From the NCBI GenBank assembly GCA_034668785.1, contig JAXDOS010000173.1:1-11800 (forward strand): a stretch of DNA of 11,800 nt, read 5' to 3'. The position numbers were made by a program, and so were the translations under genes. Shown piece by piece: positions 5,494 through 11,800 of this stretch. The notes under the pieces were generated by a model, which did no database searches, had not been told where the DNA came from, and was given only the letters and a program-made list of their open reading frames with translations. The stretch's first letter is position 1, and the number at the start of each line of letters is the position of its first letter. This stretch comes from CANKHA01 sp034668785. GTDB taxonomy: Bacteria > Pseudomonadota > Alphaproteobacteria > Rhizobiales > Xanthobacteraceae.

Positions 5494-6825
5494 ATGAGCC
5501 CGCGCGCCAAACAGAGCGGTCCGACCTTGTTCGCCGCCGCGGGCCTTGAACACGACGCCCCGCGTCCGTTAGCCGACAAGCTGCGGCCAACCCAACTGTC
5601 CGAAGTCGTCGGTCAGGACCATCTGCTTGGCCCCGACGGCGCGCTGACGCGCATGCTGGAGACGCGCTCGCTCGGCTCTCTGGTCTTCTGGGGTCCACCG
5701 GGCACCGGCAAGACCACGGTGGCGCGGTTGCTGGCGCAGGAAACCGATCTGCATTTCGAGCAGATTTCCGCGATCTTCACCGGCGTGGCCGATCTCAAAA
5801 AGGTGTTCGAGCACGCGCGCGCGCGCCGGGAGACCGGGCAGGGGACGCTGCTGTTCGTCGATGAGATTCACCGCTTCAATCGTGCGCAGCAGGATTCGTT
5901 TTTGCCGGTGATGGAAGACGGCACCATCGTCCTTGTCGGCGCCACTACCGAGAATCCGTCCTTCGAGCTCAATGCGCCGCTGTTGTCGCGCGCGCGGGTG
6001 CTGGTGTTCAAGCCGCTCGATGCCGACGCAATCGAGAAGCTTTACGTCCGTGCGGAAGACATCGAAGGCAAGAAACTGCCGGTCGACGACGAGGCCCGCG
6101 CGGCGCTGGTGCGCATGGCCGACGGCGATGGCCGCGCCGCCTTAACGCTCGCGGAAGAAGTCTGGCGGGCGGCGCGCGCCGACGAAATTTTCGATGCCGC
6201 CGCTATCCAGGAGGTGGTGCAGCGGCGCGCGCCGATCTACGACAAGGCGCAGGACGGCCATTACAACCTGATTTCCGCGTTGCATAAGTCGGTGCGCGGC
6301 TCCGACCCCGATGCGGCGCTATATTACTTCTGTCGCATGGTCGATGCCGGCGAGGACCCGCTTTATCTGGCGCGCCGCATCGTCCGCATGGCGGTGGAGG
6401 ATATCGGGCTTGCCGATCCGCAGGCACTGGTGATCGCCAACGCCGCCAAGGACGCCTACGACTTCCTCGGCAGCCCCGAAGGCGAGTTGGCGATCGCGCA
6501 AGCCGTGCTCTATGTCGCCACCGCGCCGAAATCGAACGCTGCCTATGTCGCCTATGGCGCCGCCATGCGCACGGCCAAGGCGGAAGGCTCGCTGCTGCCG
6601 CCCAAACATATCCTCAACGCGCCGACGAAGCTGATGCAGTCGGAAGGCTATGGGCGCGGCTATGCCTACGACCATGACCAGGAAGAAGCCTTCTCGGGCC
6701 AGAACTATTTTCCCGACGCGCTGGAACGGCAAACCTTTTACGATCCGCCCGACCGCGGCTTCGAGCGCGAGATCAGGAAGCGGCTGGAATATTGGGCGAA
6801 GCTGCGGAAAGAGCGCAGCGAATGA
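5494..6825 (+). CDS. rarA: replication-associated recombination protein A (AAA+ ATPase, RarA/MgsA/WRNIP1 family)
   Basis: A cytoplasmic AAA+ ATPase related to clamp loaders that acts at stalled replication forks. ATG 5494 follows AAAAGG (5481-5486) with a 7-base gap, and the 443 residues match the family length. Visible motifs are Walker A GPPGTGKT (67-74), Walker B LLFVDEIHRFN (119-129), sensor 1 ATTENPSFELN (150-160) and the likely arginine finger in LLSRARV (163-169). The C-terminal half includes the family-typical ALHKSVRGSDPDAALYY and MVDAGEDPLYLARRIVRMA blocks, and GYGRGYAYDHD near the end, all parts of the tetramerisation region. Its stop codon overlaps the start of the next gene (ATGA at 6822-6825), so the two are probably translationally coupled. 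Confidence 0.96.
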   Translation: MSPRAKQSGPTLFAAAGLEHDAPRPLADKLRPTQLSEVVGQDHLLGPDGALTRMLETRSLGSLVFWGPPGTGKTTVARLLAQETDLHFEQISAIFTGVADLKKVFEHARARRETGQGTLLFVDEIHRFNRAQQDSFLPVMEDGTIVLVGATTENPSFELNAPLLSRARVLVFKPLDADAIEKLYVRAEDIEGKKLPVDDEARAALVRMADGDGRAALTLAEEVWRAARADEIFDAAAIQEVVQRRAPIYDKAQDGHYNLISALHKSVRGSDPDAALYYFCRMVDAGEDPLYLARRIVRMAVEDIGLADPQALVIANAAKDAYDFLGSPEGELAIAQAVLYVATAPKSNAAYVAYGAAMRTAKAEGSLLPPKHILNAPTKLMQSEGYGRGYAYDHDQEEAFSGQNYFPDALERQTFYDPPDRGFEREIRKRLEYWAKLRKERSE

Positions 6826-7670
6826 ATAGCGCACTCGATCTTGATCATTATTTTCGCCGGATCGGCTACGACGGCAGCCGCGCTCCCACTCTGGAGACGT
6901 TGCGCGCCATCCACTTGCTGCATCCGCAGGCGATCCCGTTCGAAAATCTCGATCCCCTGCTAAAGCGGCCGGTCCGTCTCGACCATGCCTCGCTGCAAGG
7001 CAAGCTCGTCGATGCTGGGCGTGGCGGTTATTGCTTCGAGCAAAACCTGCTCTTCCGTCATGTCCTCACCGCGCTGGGCTTCCGGCCGAAAGGACTTGCC
7101 GCGCGGGTGGTGTGGATGATGCCGGCGTCAGAGGGAACGCCACCGCGCAGCCACATGATTTTGTTGCTGGAAGTGGATGGTGATCCCTATATCGCCGATG
7201 TCGGCTTTGGCGGCGTCACCCTGACCGCGCCGTTACGGCTTCAAGCGGGTGTCGAACAGGCGACGCCGCATGGCCCGATGCGGATTGTGGAAGCGGCAGG
7301 CGACTTCCTGCTTGAGGCAAAAATCCGCAACGAATGGACGCCGGTCTATAGCTTCGATCTCCGTGAGCAATATCCCGTCGATTACGAGATCACCAACTGG
7401 TATCACTCCACCTGTCCCGATTCCCAATTTGTCAGCAATCTGGTGGCGGCGCGTCCAGCGCCTGGCTGCCGGCATGCGCTCCGCAACAACCTGCTCACCT
7501 CCTATTTTCAAGATGGACGTGTGGAGCGGCGTTTGTTGCATTCGGCTGCCGAATTGAAAGACGTCCTCGAAAATGTTTTCGGTATCGCTCTCCCGGATGT
7601 GCCGAACCTAATGCCCACGCTGGCGCGCCTGACGGAGCCTGTAGAGGCCAAACGGGCAGCGAGCAGCTAG
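6822..7670 (+). CDS. arylamine N-acetyltransferase
   Basis: Transfers the acetyl group of acetyl-CoA to arylamines, hydrazines or arylhydroxylamines through a cysteine intermediate. The ATG at 6822 overlaps the rarA stop in ATGA and has GGAAAGAG upstream (6806-6813). The 282 residues match the family. The catalytic triad is complete: Cys 71 in GRGGYCFEQN, His 111 in RSHMILLLEV and Asp 126 in YIADVGFGG. The early IPFENLDPLL motif (38-47) is also typical. The physiological substrate is unknown; in bacteria these enzymes serve detoxification or secondary metabolism, and nothing nearby points to either. A position between rarA and a pseudouridine synthase gene suggests a passenger in a housekeeping operon. 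TAG 7668-7670 abuts the next ATG. Confidence 0.95.
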   Translation: MNSALDLDHYFRRIGYDGSRAPTLETLRAIHLLHPQAIPFENLDPLLKRPVRLDHASLQGKLVDAGRGGYCFEQNLLFRHVLTALGFRPKGLAARVVWMMPASEGTPPRSHMILLLEVDGDPYIADVGFGGVTLTAPLRLQAGVEQATPHGPMRIVEAAGDFLLEAKIRNEWTPVYSFDLREQYPVDYEITNWYHSTCPDSQFVSNLVAARPAPGCRHALRNNLLTSYFQDGRVERRLLHSAAELKDVLENVFGIALPDVPNLMPTLARLTEPVEAKRAASS

Positions 7671-8843
7671 ATGAAAATGCGCGGCAAAGGCCGGGACATC
7701 GCCAAGCGACGGCGCCAAGGCAACGAAACCGGTCCAGGACGTTTCGCGATAAAAAAACGCGGTACGCGTTCTGACGCGCCCCGCTACACGCGGAAAGCTG
7801 AACCGGCGCGCATCGTTGAGGTGGTACCGGAACCCGCACTGCCGCTCCCGACCGCCGTGCAGAATGTCCAGGTAACGCCCGACGAGTCCGGCATGCGCGT
7901 CGATCGCTTTTTCGAGGCGCGCTTTCCCGGCCTGTCGTTCAGTCATATCCAGCGCATCATTCGCAAAGGCGAGGTGCGCGTCGACGGCAAACGCGTGCAG
8001 CCGAAGGCGCGGCTTGAAGCCGGCCAGAAAATACGCATTCCCCCGCTCAAGCTCGGCGTTCCGAAGCCACTGTCGGCGCGAGGCGAGGCCGATGCCGCTA
8101 CTCGGGAATTCCTTGCCTCCATCACGCTCTACGAGGATGCCGACGTTTTGGTGCTGAACAAGCCCATGGGGCTGGCGGTGCAGGGTGGCTCCGGCATGGT
8201 CCGCCATATCGACGGCATGCTCGATGTGCTGCGCAGCCCGGATGGTCAGCGCCCGCGGCTCGTGCATCGTCTCGACAAGGATACCGCGGGCTGCCTGCTG
8301 GTTGCCAAGAACCGTTTCTCCGCCGCGGCGCTGGCGAAGAATTTTCGCTCCCGCTCGGCGCGCAAGATTTATTGGGCGTTAGTCGTTGGCGTACCCAGGC
8401 CAAAGCAGGGCCGCGTCTCCACCTTCCTCGCCAAGGAAGAGCGGGAGGAGGAGTCCTTCATGCGCGTTGCTCAACACGGCGAGGAGGGTGCCAGCCATGC
8501 GGTGACCTATTACGCCGTGGTGGAAACGGCGGCGCAGCGGCTCGCATGGCTGTCGCTGAAGCCGGTGACCGGACGCACCCACCAGCTACGCGCCCACATG
8601 AACCATCTAGGCCATCCCATCGTTGGCGATCCGAAATATTTCGCCAAGGAGAATTGGGAACTGCCAGGCGGCATTCAGGACAAACTGCACCTGCTGGCCC
8701 GCCGCATCGCCATTCCGCACCCGCGCTTGGGCACCATCGACGTCAGCGCGCCGCTGCCGCCGCATATGGTGCAATCGTGGAACCTGCTGGGCTTCGACCT
8801 CACCCGCTACGATCCCATCGAAGACGCGCCGGAAGAGGCATAA
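7671..8843 (+). CDS. large-subunit rRNA pseudouridine synthase, RluC-like (RluA family)
   Basis: Converts specific uridines of 23S rRNA to pseudouridine. ATG 7671 lies directly after the preceding TAG, and no strong ribosome binding site is seen, so reinitiation is likely; ATG 7677 is also possible. The 390 residues are longer than E. coli RluC (about 320) because of a basic N-terminal extension of about 68 residues. An S4 RNA-binding domain follows (about 73-125, MRVDRFFEARFPGLSFSHIQ). The catalytic domain carries NKPMGLAVQGG (163-173), the catalytic Asp 202 in VHRLDKDTAGCLLVAKN, and GRTHQLRAHM (301-310). Such extensions occur in rhizobial relatives. RluC is the best match because the S4 domain is present and the product is RluC-like, but RluD cannot be strictly excluded. 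Confidence 0.93.
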   Translation: MKMRGKGRDIAKRRRQGNETGPGRFAIKKRGTRSDAPRYTRKAEPARIVEVVPEPALPLPTAVQNVQVTPDESGMRVDRFFEARFPGLSFSHIQRIIRKGEVRVDGKRVQPKARLEAGQKIRIPPLKLGVPKPLSARGEADAATREFLASITLYEDADVLVLNKPMGLAVQGGSGMVRHIDGMLDVLRSPDGQRPRLVHRLDKDTAGCLLVAKNRFSAAALAKNFRSRSARKIYWALVVGVPRPKQGRVSTFLAKEEREEESFMRVAQHGEEGASHAVTYYAVVETAAQRLAWLSLKPVTGRTHQLRAHMNHLGHPIVGDPKYFAKENWELPGGIQDKLHLLARRIAIPHPRLGTIDVSAPLPPHMVQSWNLLGFDLTRYDPIEDAPEEA

Positions 8844-8903
8844 ACCGTTCACCTTTGCTTGATAGGCCTAGCGGATGTAAGGCCTCAAGTGTTTATCATT
8901 TTA

Positions 8904-9371
8904 ATGAATACCCGCAGACTGATCCGAATTGGAATTGTGACCGGGGTGTGGCTGGTGGCCAGCCCCTCGGTGCAGTGGCAATTTAATGCACCTTCTTGGG
9001 TGGAGGTGGGACCCTTGCCCGCCCAGGCGCGCGCGGTGAAGCAGCGGCCGCATCGGATTGTCCAGCAACGAACACGCCGGACCGTACGCGGCAGCTCTAC
9101 TCCGGTGCTGAGCAATCAGCCCGGGCTTTACCCGATGCAGACCTACGCCCCGCCGGCGACGCCAGGTACCGCTCCAACCGTGCTGCAGGCGCCGCCCGTT
9201 CCGGGCTACTCACAGGTGCCGACGGTCGCGATCTTGCCGCGCGGTTCCACCGGCGGCGCCGGTGCCGAAACCTTCAGCGACAAAGTCGTGCGCTGCAACC
9301 ATCAGGCGGGGTTGGGCGGGCTGACTGGCGGCGACCAGAGCACCTACGTCAGCACCTGCGCGGGGCAGTAG
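8904..9371 (+). CDS. hypothetical exported or membrane-anchored proline-rich protein
   Basis: I do not recognise a named family. From ATG 8904 the product has 155 residues. A positively charged start (MNTRRLIR) leads to a hydrophobic stretch (about 8-22), consistent with a signal peptide or membrane anchor. AQA at 41-43 is another possible cleavage point. The middle (about 65-110) is rich in Pro, Thr and Ala and is probably disordered. The C-terminal 35 residues look like a small folded unit with two cysteines, Cys 131 in VVRCNHQ and Cys 152 near the end, which could form a disulfide. GTG 8889, with AAGG at 8879-8882, is an alternative start with a better ribosome binding site but would put hydrophobic residues ahead of the charged region. 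It is transcribed away from the pseudouridine synthase gene after 60 bases. Confidence 0.65.
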   Translation: MNTRRLIRIGIVTGVWLVASPSVQWQFNAPSWVEVGPLPAQARAVKQRPHRIVQQRTRRTVRGSSTPVLSNQPGLYPMQTYAPPATPGTAPTVLQAPPVPGYSQVPTVAILPRGSTGGAGAETFSDKVVRCNHQAGLGGLTGGDQSTYVSTCAGQ

Positions 9372-9375
9372 CCCT

Positions 9376-9423
9376 GTCCCGGATGCGGCGCAGCGTGAAA
9401 CGGTGCGCCCGCTGATCCGGGAC
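9376..9423 (+). repeat. palindromic intergenic repeat, family C, first palindrome
   Basis: The ends pair perfectly as GTCCCGGAT (9376-9384) and ATCCGGGAC (9415-9423). An inner GCGGCGCA/TGCGCCCGC pairing has one bulge. It begins 5 bases after the hypothetical protein's stop codon. Together with the palindrome at 9450-9494 it forms a unit between two convergent genes. Confidence 0.75.
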
Positions 9424-9449
9424 CGTTCGAGACTCGGAGTTCGTAATGA

Positions 9450-9494
9450 TCCCGGGTCTGCAGCGCAGCACTTCGCGCCGCGCTGCGCCCGGGA
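9450..9494 (+). repeat. palindromic intergenic repeat, family C, second palindrome
   Basis: TCCCGGG (9450-9456) pairs with CCCGGGA (9488-9494), and inside it GCAGCGC (9460-9466) pairs with GCGCTGC (9480-9486). It resembles the first palindrome in plan and in its CCCGG and GGCGCA/GCAGCGC blocks. It ends 4 bases before the korB stop codon on the opposite strand, so the pair may help end transcription from both sides. AAAAGCTATCTTA follows on the plus strand, and no long T-run is seen either way. Confidence 0.75.
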
Positions 9495-9498
9495 AAAG

Positions 9499-10554
9499 CT
9501 ATCTTAAACTCGCGTTGATCCTGTCCAACGCCGCCGAGCCCGGGCACAAGTCCTTTTCGCCCAGCGAATTGAGCGGCCGCTCCACCGAATTCACGCTGGC
9601 ATGCAGGTCGCTGGAATCCGACTCGACAAACAGCAGCCCGGTGATGACCTCGCCCGCGGCGTTGCGCTCCAGCAGGTAACTCATCGCCGCGAGACGGTCG
9701 TGCACGTCATAGTCTTTGGCCAGCTTGCGCAAAGCGAGCGTCGACCCGTCGTGCTGCTGCACCAGTTCCACCGTTCCCGGCTCGTAATCGACGGTGATCG
9801 GCGCGCGCCCGGTGATGAAATCGAGCCGGTTCACTGCTTCATTATGCTCGCGCACATAATCGAAGCTCTTGGTCGAGCCGGCATGGTTGTTGAAGGCGAC
9901 GCAGGGCGAGATGCAGTCGATCAGCGCCGCGCCCTTGTGCTCGATGCCCGCCTTGATCAGCGGCACCAGCTGGGTCTTGTCGCCGGAGAAGCTGCGGCCG
10001 ACGAAGGTGGCGCCGAGCTGTAGCGCGAGTGCGACGAGATCGATGGAATTGTCGTTGTTGGTCAGCCCGCGCTTGCTCTTCGATCCGCGGTCGGCAGTGG
10101 CGGAGAATTGCCCCTTGGTCAGGCCATAGACGCCGTTGTTTTCGACGATATAGAGCATGTTGACGCCGCGGCGGATCGCGTGAGCAAATTGCCCAAGCCC
10201 GATGGAGGCGCTGTCGCCGTCGCCGGAAACGCCGAGATAGATCAAGTCGCGGTTGGCGAGATTGGCGCCGGTGAGCACCGACGGCATGCGGCCATGCACC
10301 GAGTTGAAACCGTGCGACTGGCCGAGGAAATAGTCGGGTGTCTTAGACGAGCAGCCGATGCCGGAAATCTTCGCCACCCGATGCGGCTCGATCGACAATT
10401 CGAAACAGGCTTCGATCACCGACGCGGTGATGGAGTCATGTCCGCAGCCGGCGCAGAGCGTCGAGATCTTGCCCTCGTAGTCGCGGTGCGTATAGCCGAG
10501 CGCGTTTTTCGGCAGGTCCGGATGCTGGAATTTCGGTTTGGTAAGATAGGTCAT
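9499..10554 (-). CDS. korB: 2-oxoglutarate (2-oxoacid):ferredoxin oxidoreductase, beta subunit
   Basis: The thiamine diphosphate and 4Fe-4S subunit of an oxidoreductase that decarboxylates 2-oxoglutarate to succinyl-CoA, reducing ferredoxin. From ATG 10554 the protein has 351 residues starting MTYLTKPKF. The frame stays open to 10662, but those extra codons are repeat sequence. Cluster cysteines are visible at 34 and 37 (STLCAGCGH), 68 (SGIGCSS) and 218 (SPCVAFNN); the spacing matches characterised 2-oxoacid:ferredoxin oxidoreductases. The thiamine diphosphate/Mg site is GVSGDGDSASIG (108-119) with ENN at 138-140. No strong ribosome binding site is seen. korA lies upstream on the same strand. 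Substrate preference for 2-oxoglutarate is inferred from overall resemblance to KorB. Confidence 0.93.
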   Translation of the reverse strand: MTYLTKPKFQHPDLPKNALGYTHRDYEGKISTLCAGCGHDSITASVIEACFELSIEPHRVAKISGIGCSSKTPDYFLGQSHGFNSVHGRMPSVLTGANLANRDLIYLGVSGDGDSASIGLGQFAHAIRRGVNMLYIVENNGVYGLTKGQFSATADRGSKSKRGLTNNDNSIDLVALALQLGATFVGRSFSGDKTQLVPLIKAGIEHKGAALIDCISPCVAFNNHAGSTKSFDYVREHNEAVNRLDFITGRAPITVDYEPGTVELVQQHDGSTLALRKLAKDYDVHDRLAAMSYLLERNAAGEVITGLLFVESDSSDLHASVNSVERPLNSLGEKDLCPGSAALDRINASLR

Positions 10555-10574
10555 GGCCGAGCCTGGTTTGCTAT

Positions 10575-10666
10575 CGTCATGGCCGGGCTTGTCCCGGCCA
10601 TCTCGATAAGGAGGGCTGCACTGTTCGAACCTAAGCGGGATGCCCGGCACAAGGCCGGGCATGACG
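10575..10666 (-). repeat. palindromic intergenic repeat, family A copy 2 (korA-korB spacer)
   Basis: A 92-base element with outer CGTCATG (10575-10581) and CATGACG (10660-10666). It has a left hairpin GGCCGGG/CCCGGCC (10581-10599) and a right hairpin GCCCGGC/GCCGGGC (10642-10660). Its arms are identical over 25 and 28 bases to copy 1 at 2371-2459, but the central segment is unrelated and lacks copy 1's 10-bp stem. It fills most of the 133-base gap between korA and korB. Being near-palindromic, its strand is arbitrary; I list the strand of the flanking operon. Confidence 0.87.
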
Positions 10667-10687
10667 AAAGGAGGACGCGCGGCATCC

Positions 10688-11800
10688 TCATGTCATCACC
10701 CTGCGCAGCGGGGTTACCCGGAGCGCATCGAGCCGTTCGCTGATTACCTTCGTGATAAAGCGCGCGGTGATCGGCGTGCCGTCGTAGTGCAGGATCGGTA
10801 CCAACCGCGCCGGATCGATGCCGCATTCGTTGACGATCAGGGAGCGCATCTGCGCGTCGCGATTTTGCTCGACGACAAAGACGAAATCGTGGTCCGCGAT
10901 GAAGTCGTCGACCGTGTGGTGGAACGGGAAGGCGCGTATCCGCAGCCGGTCGAGATGGTTGCCTTGCGCCGTCAGCACATCGATGGCTTCGTCCATGGCC
11001 GGGCTGGTGGAACCGAAATAGATCACGCCGTAGCGCGTCGCCTTACCCGCGTTGGCGCGCAGCGGGCGCGGCACCAGATCCTTGGCGGTGTCGAACTTGC
11101 GGATCAGCCGCTGCATGTTGTCGACGTAAGCCCCGCCTTCCTCGGTGTAGCGCGCATAGCGGTCGCGCGACGTGCCGCGGGTAAAGTAGGCGCCCTTGGT
11201 CGGGTGTGTGCCGGGCAGGGTGCGGAAGGGGATGCCGTCGCCGTCCACGTCGAGATAGCGGCCGAAATCCTTGCCGGATTCCAGTTCCTCGGCGGTCATC
11301 ACCTTGCCGCGGTCGTAGGCGCGGGAATCGTCCCACGTCAAAGGCCGGCACATGCGGTGGTTCATGCCGATGTCGAGATCGAGCATGACGAAGATTGGGG
11401 TCTGCAAGCGGTCGGCGAGATCGAAGGCCGTGGCGCCGAACTCGAAGGCTTCTGAAGGGTCCTCCGGCAGCAGCAGCACGTGTTTGGTGTCGCCGTGCGA
11501 GGCATAGGCCGTGTTGATCAGGTCGCATTGCTGGGTCCGCGTCGGCATGCCGGTCGAAGGCCCGGCGCGCTGCACGTCGAAGATCACGGCCGGGATTTCC
11601 GCGAAGTAGGCGAGCCCGATGAATTCCTGCATCAGCGAAATGCCGGGACCGGAGGTCGAGGTGAAGGCGCGCGCGCCGTTCCAGGCCGCCCCGATCACCA
11701 TGCCGATGGAGGAAAGCTCGTCCTCGGCCTGGATGATGGCATATTTGTTCTTTTTGGTTTCCGGATCGACCCGCAGCCGCTTGCAATGGCTGGTGAAGGC
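10688..11800 (-). CDS. korA: 2-oxoglutarate (2-oxoacid):ferredoxin oxidoreductase, alpha subunit (5' partial)
   Basis: Partner of KorB. The frame is open from the right edge to TGA at 10690-10688, giving 370 visible residues; the ATG at 11701 is internal, because family sequence such as QAEDELSSIG lies upstream of it. Seen motifs are TSGPGISLM (about 11630-11656) and QRAGPSTGMPTRTQQ (about 11525-11572), both hallmarks of the pyrimidine-binding alpha domain. The C-terminal part ends ...LRRVMT. In many bacteria korA also encodes a fused N-terminal gamma domain, making a protein of about 600 residues; that part, if present, lies outside. The gene precedes korB and both are read leftward, probably as one transcript interrupted by the repeat. 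Confidence 0.93.
   Translation of the reverse strand, partial: AFTSHCKRLRVDPETKKNKYAIIQAEDELSSIGMVIGAAWNGARAFTSTSGPGISLMQEFIGLAYFAEIPAVIFDVQRAGPSTGMPTRTQQCDLINTAYASHGDTKHVLLLPEDPSEAFEFGATAFDLADRLQTPIFVMLDLDIGMNHRMCRPLTWDDSRAYDRGKVMTAEELESGKDFGRYLDVDGDGIPFRTLPGTHPTKGAYFTRGTSRDRYARYTEEGGAYVDNMQRLIRKFDTAKDLVPRPLRANAGKATRYGVIYFGSTSPAMDEAIDVLTAQGNHLDRLRIRAFPFHHTVDDFIADHDFVFVVEQNRDAQMRSLIVNECGIDPARLVPILHYDGTPITARFITKVISERLDALRVTPLRRVMT

Noticed and set aside
3993..5579. A 528-codon open frame on the minus strand across the DegP/DegQ-type gene
   Set aside because: Antisense to a gene with a complete catalytic triad and two PDZ domains, and it also runs through a palindromic repeat. No domain is recognisable.
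2371..10666. The two family A copies as ends of a composite mobile element
   Set aside because: The copies are 8 kb apart and flank ordinary housekeeping genes. There is no transposase or integrase between them, so they are better explained as dispersed intergenic repeats.
9601..10743. Several plus-strand open frames opposite korB
   Set aside because: They are antisense to korB, whose iron-sulfur cysteines and thiamine motifs are unambiguous, and they show no recognisable domain.
1..11800. CRISPR array, tRNA or rRNA genes, prophage or defence system
   Set aside because: No regularly spaced repeats, no recognisable structural RNA sequences and no phage, nuclease or toxin-antitoxin genes were seen. 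Nearly all of the DNA is accounted for by the genes and repeats listed.

Overview
The window looks like a chromosomal segment of a GC-rich alphaproteobacterium, most likely a member of the Hyphomicrobiales (Rhizobiales). The evidence is the ribosomal protein and RNA polymerase alpha sequences, the rpsM-rpsK-rpoA-rplQ order, the following degP/Q-rarA-rluC-type block, and several palindromic intergenic repeats of kinds familiar from that group. The species cannot be named from the sequence alone. No tRNA, rRNA, CRISPR array, insertion sequence or phage gene is visible.

Region 1 (about 1-2970, + strand) is the distal end of the large ribosomal protein operon. It opens with the C-terminal tail of an upstream gene, probably adk (adenylate kinase). 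The tail is strongly basic and has no acidic residue. It is followed by rpsM (S13), rpsK (S11), rpoA (RNA polymerase alpha) and rplQ (L17). The unit closes with a textbook intrinsic terminator at 2942-2970. A cloverleaf-like palindromic repeat sits between rpoA and rplQ.

Region 2 (about 3050-9371, + strand) is a run of accessory and housekeeping genes. It holds a periplasmic two-heme cytochrome c, a DegP/DegQ-type periplasmic protease-chaperone with two PDZ domains, and rarA (replication-fork AAA+ ATPase). An arylamine N-acetyltransferase gene then overlaps rarA by 4 bp, and an RluC-type pseudouridine synthase gene starts on the base after its stop codon. A small exported proline-rich protein of unknown function ends the run. 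rarA, the acetyltransferase and the pseudouridine synthase are probably co-transcribed and translationally coupled. A second repeat family sits between the protease and rarA.

Region 3 (about 9372-11800) begins with a pair of palindromes between convergent genes. The minus strand then carries korB and most of korA, which runs off the right edge. They encode the beta and alpha subunits of a 2-oxoglutarate (2-oxoacid):ferredoxin oxidoreductase. A second copy of the rpoA-rplQ repeat separates korA from korB.

I do not see an undescribed multi-gene system. The most unusual signals are the structured repeats lodged inside operons, the acid-free basic tail at the left edge, the placement of the acetyltransferase and the cytochrome in an otherwise housekeeping block, and the kor pair beside genes expected of an aerobe.
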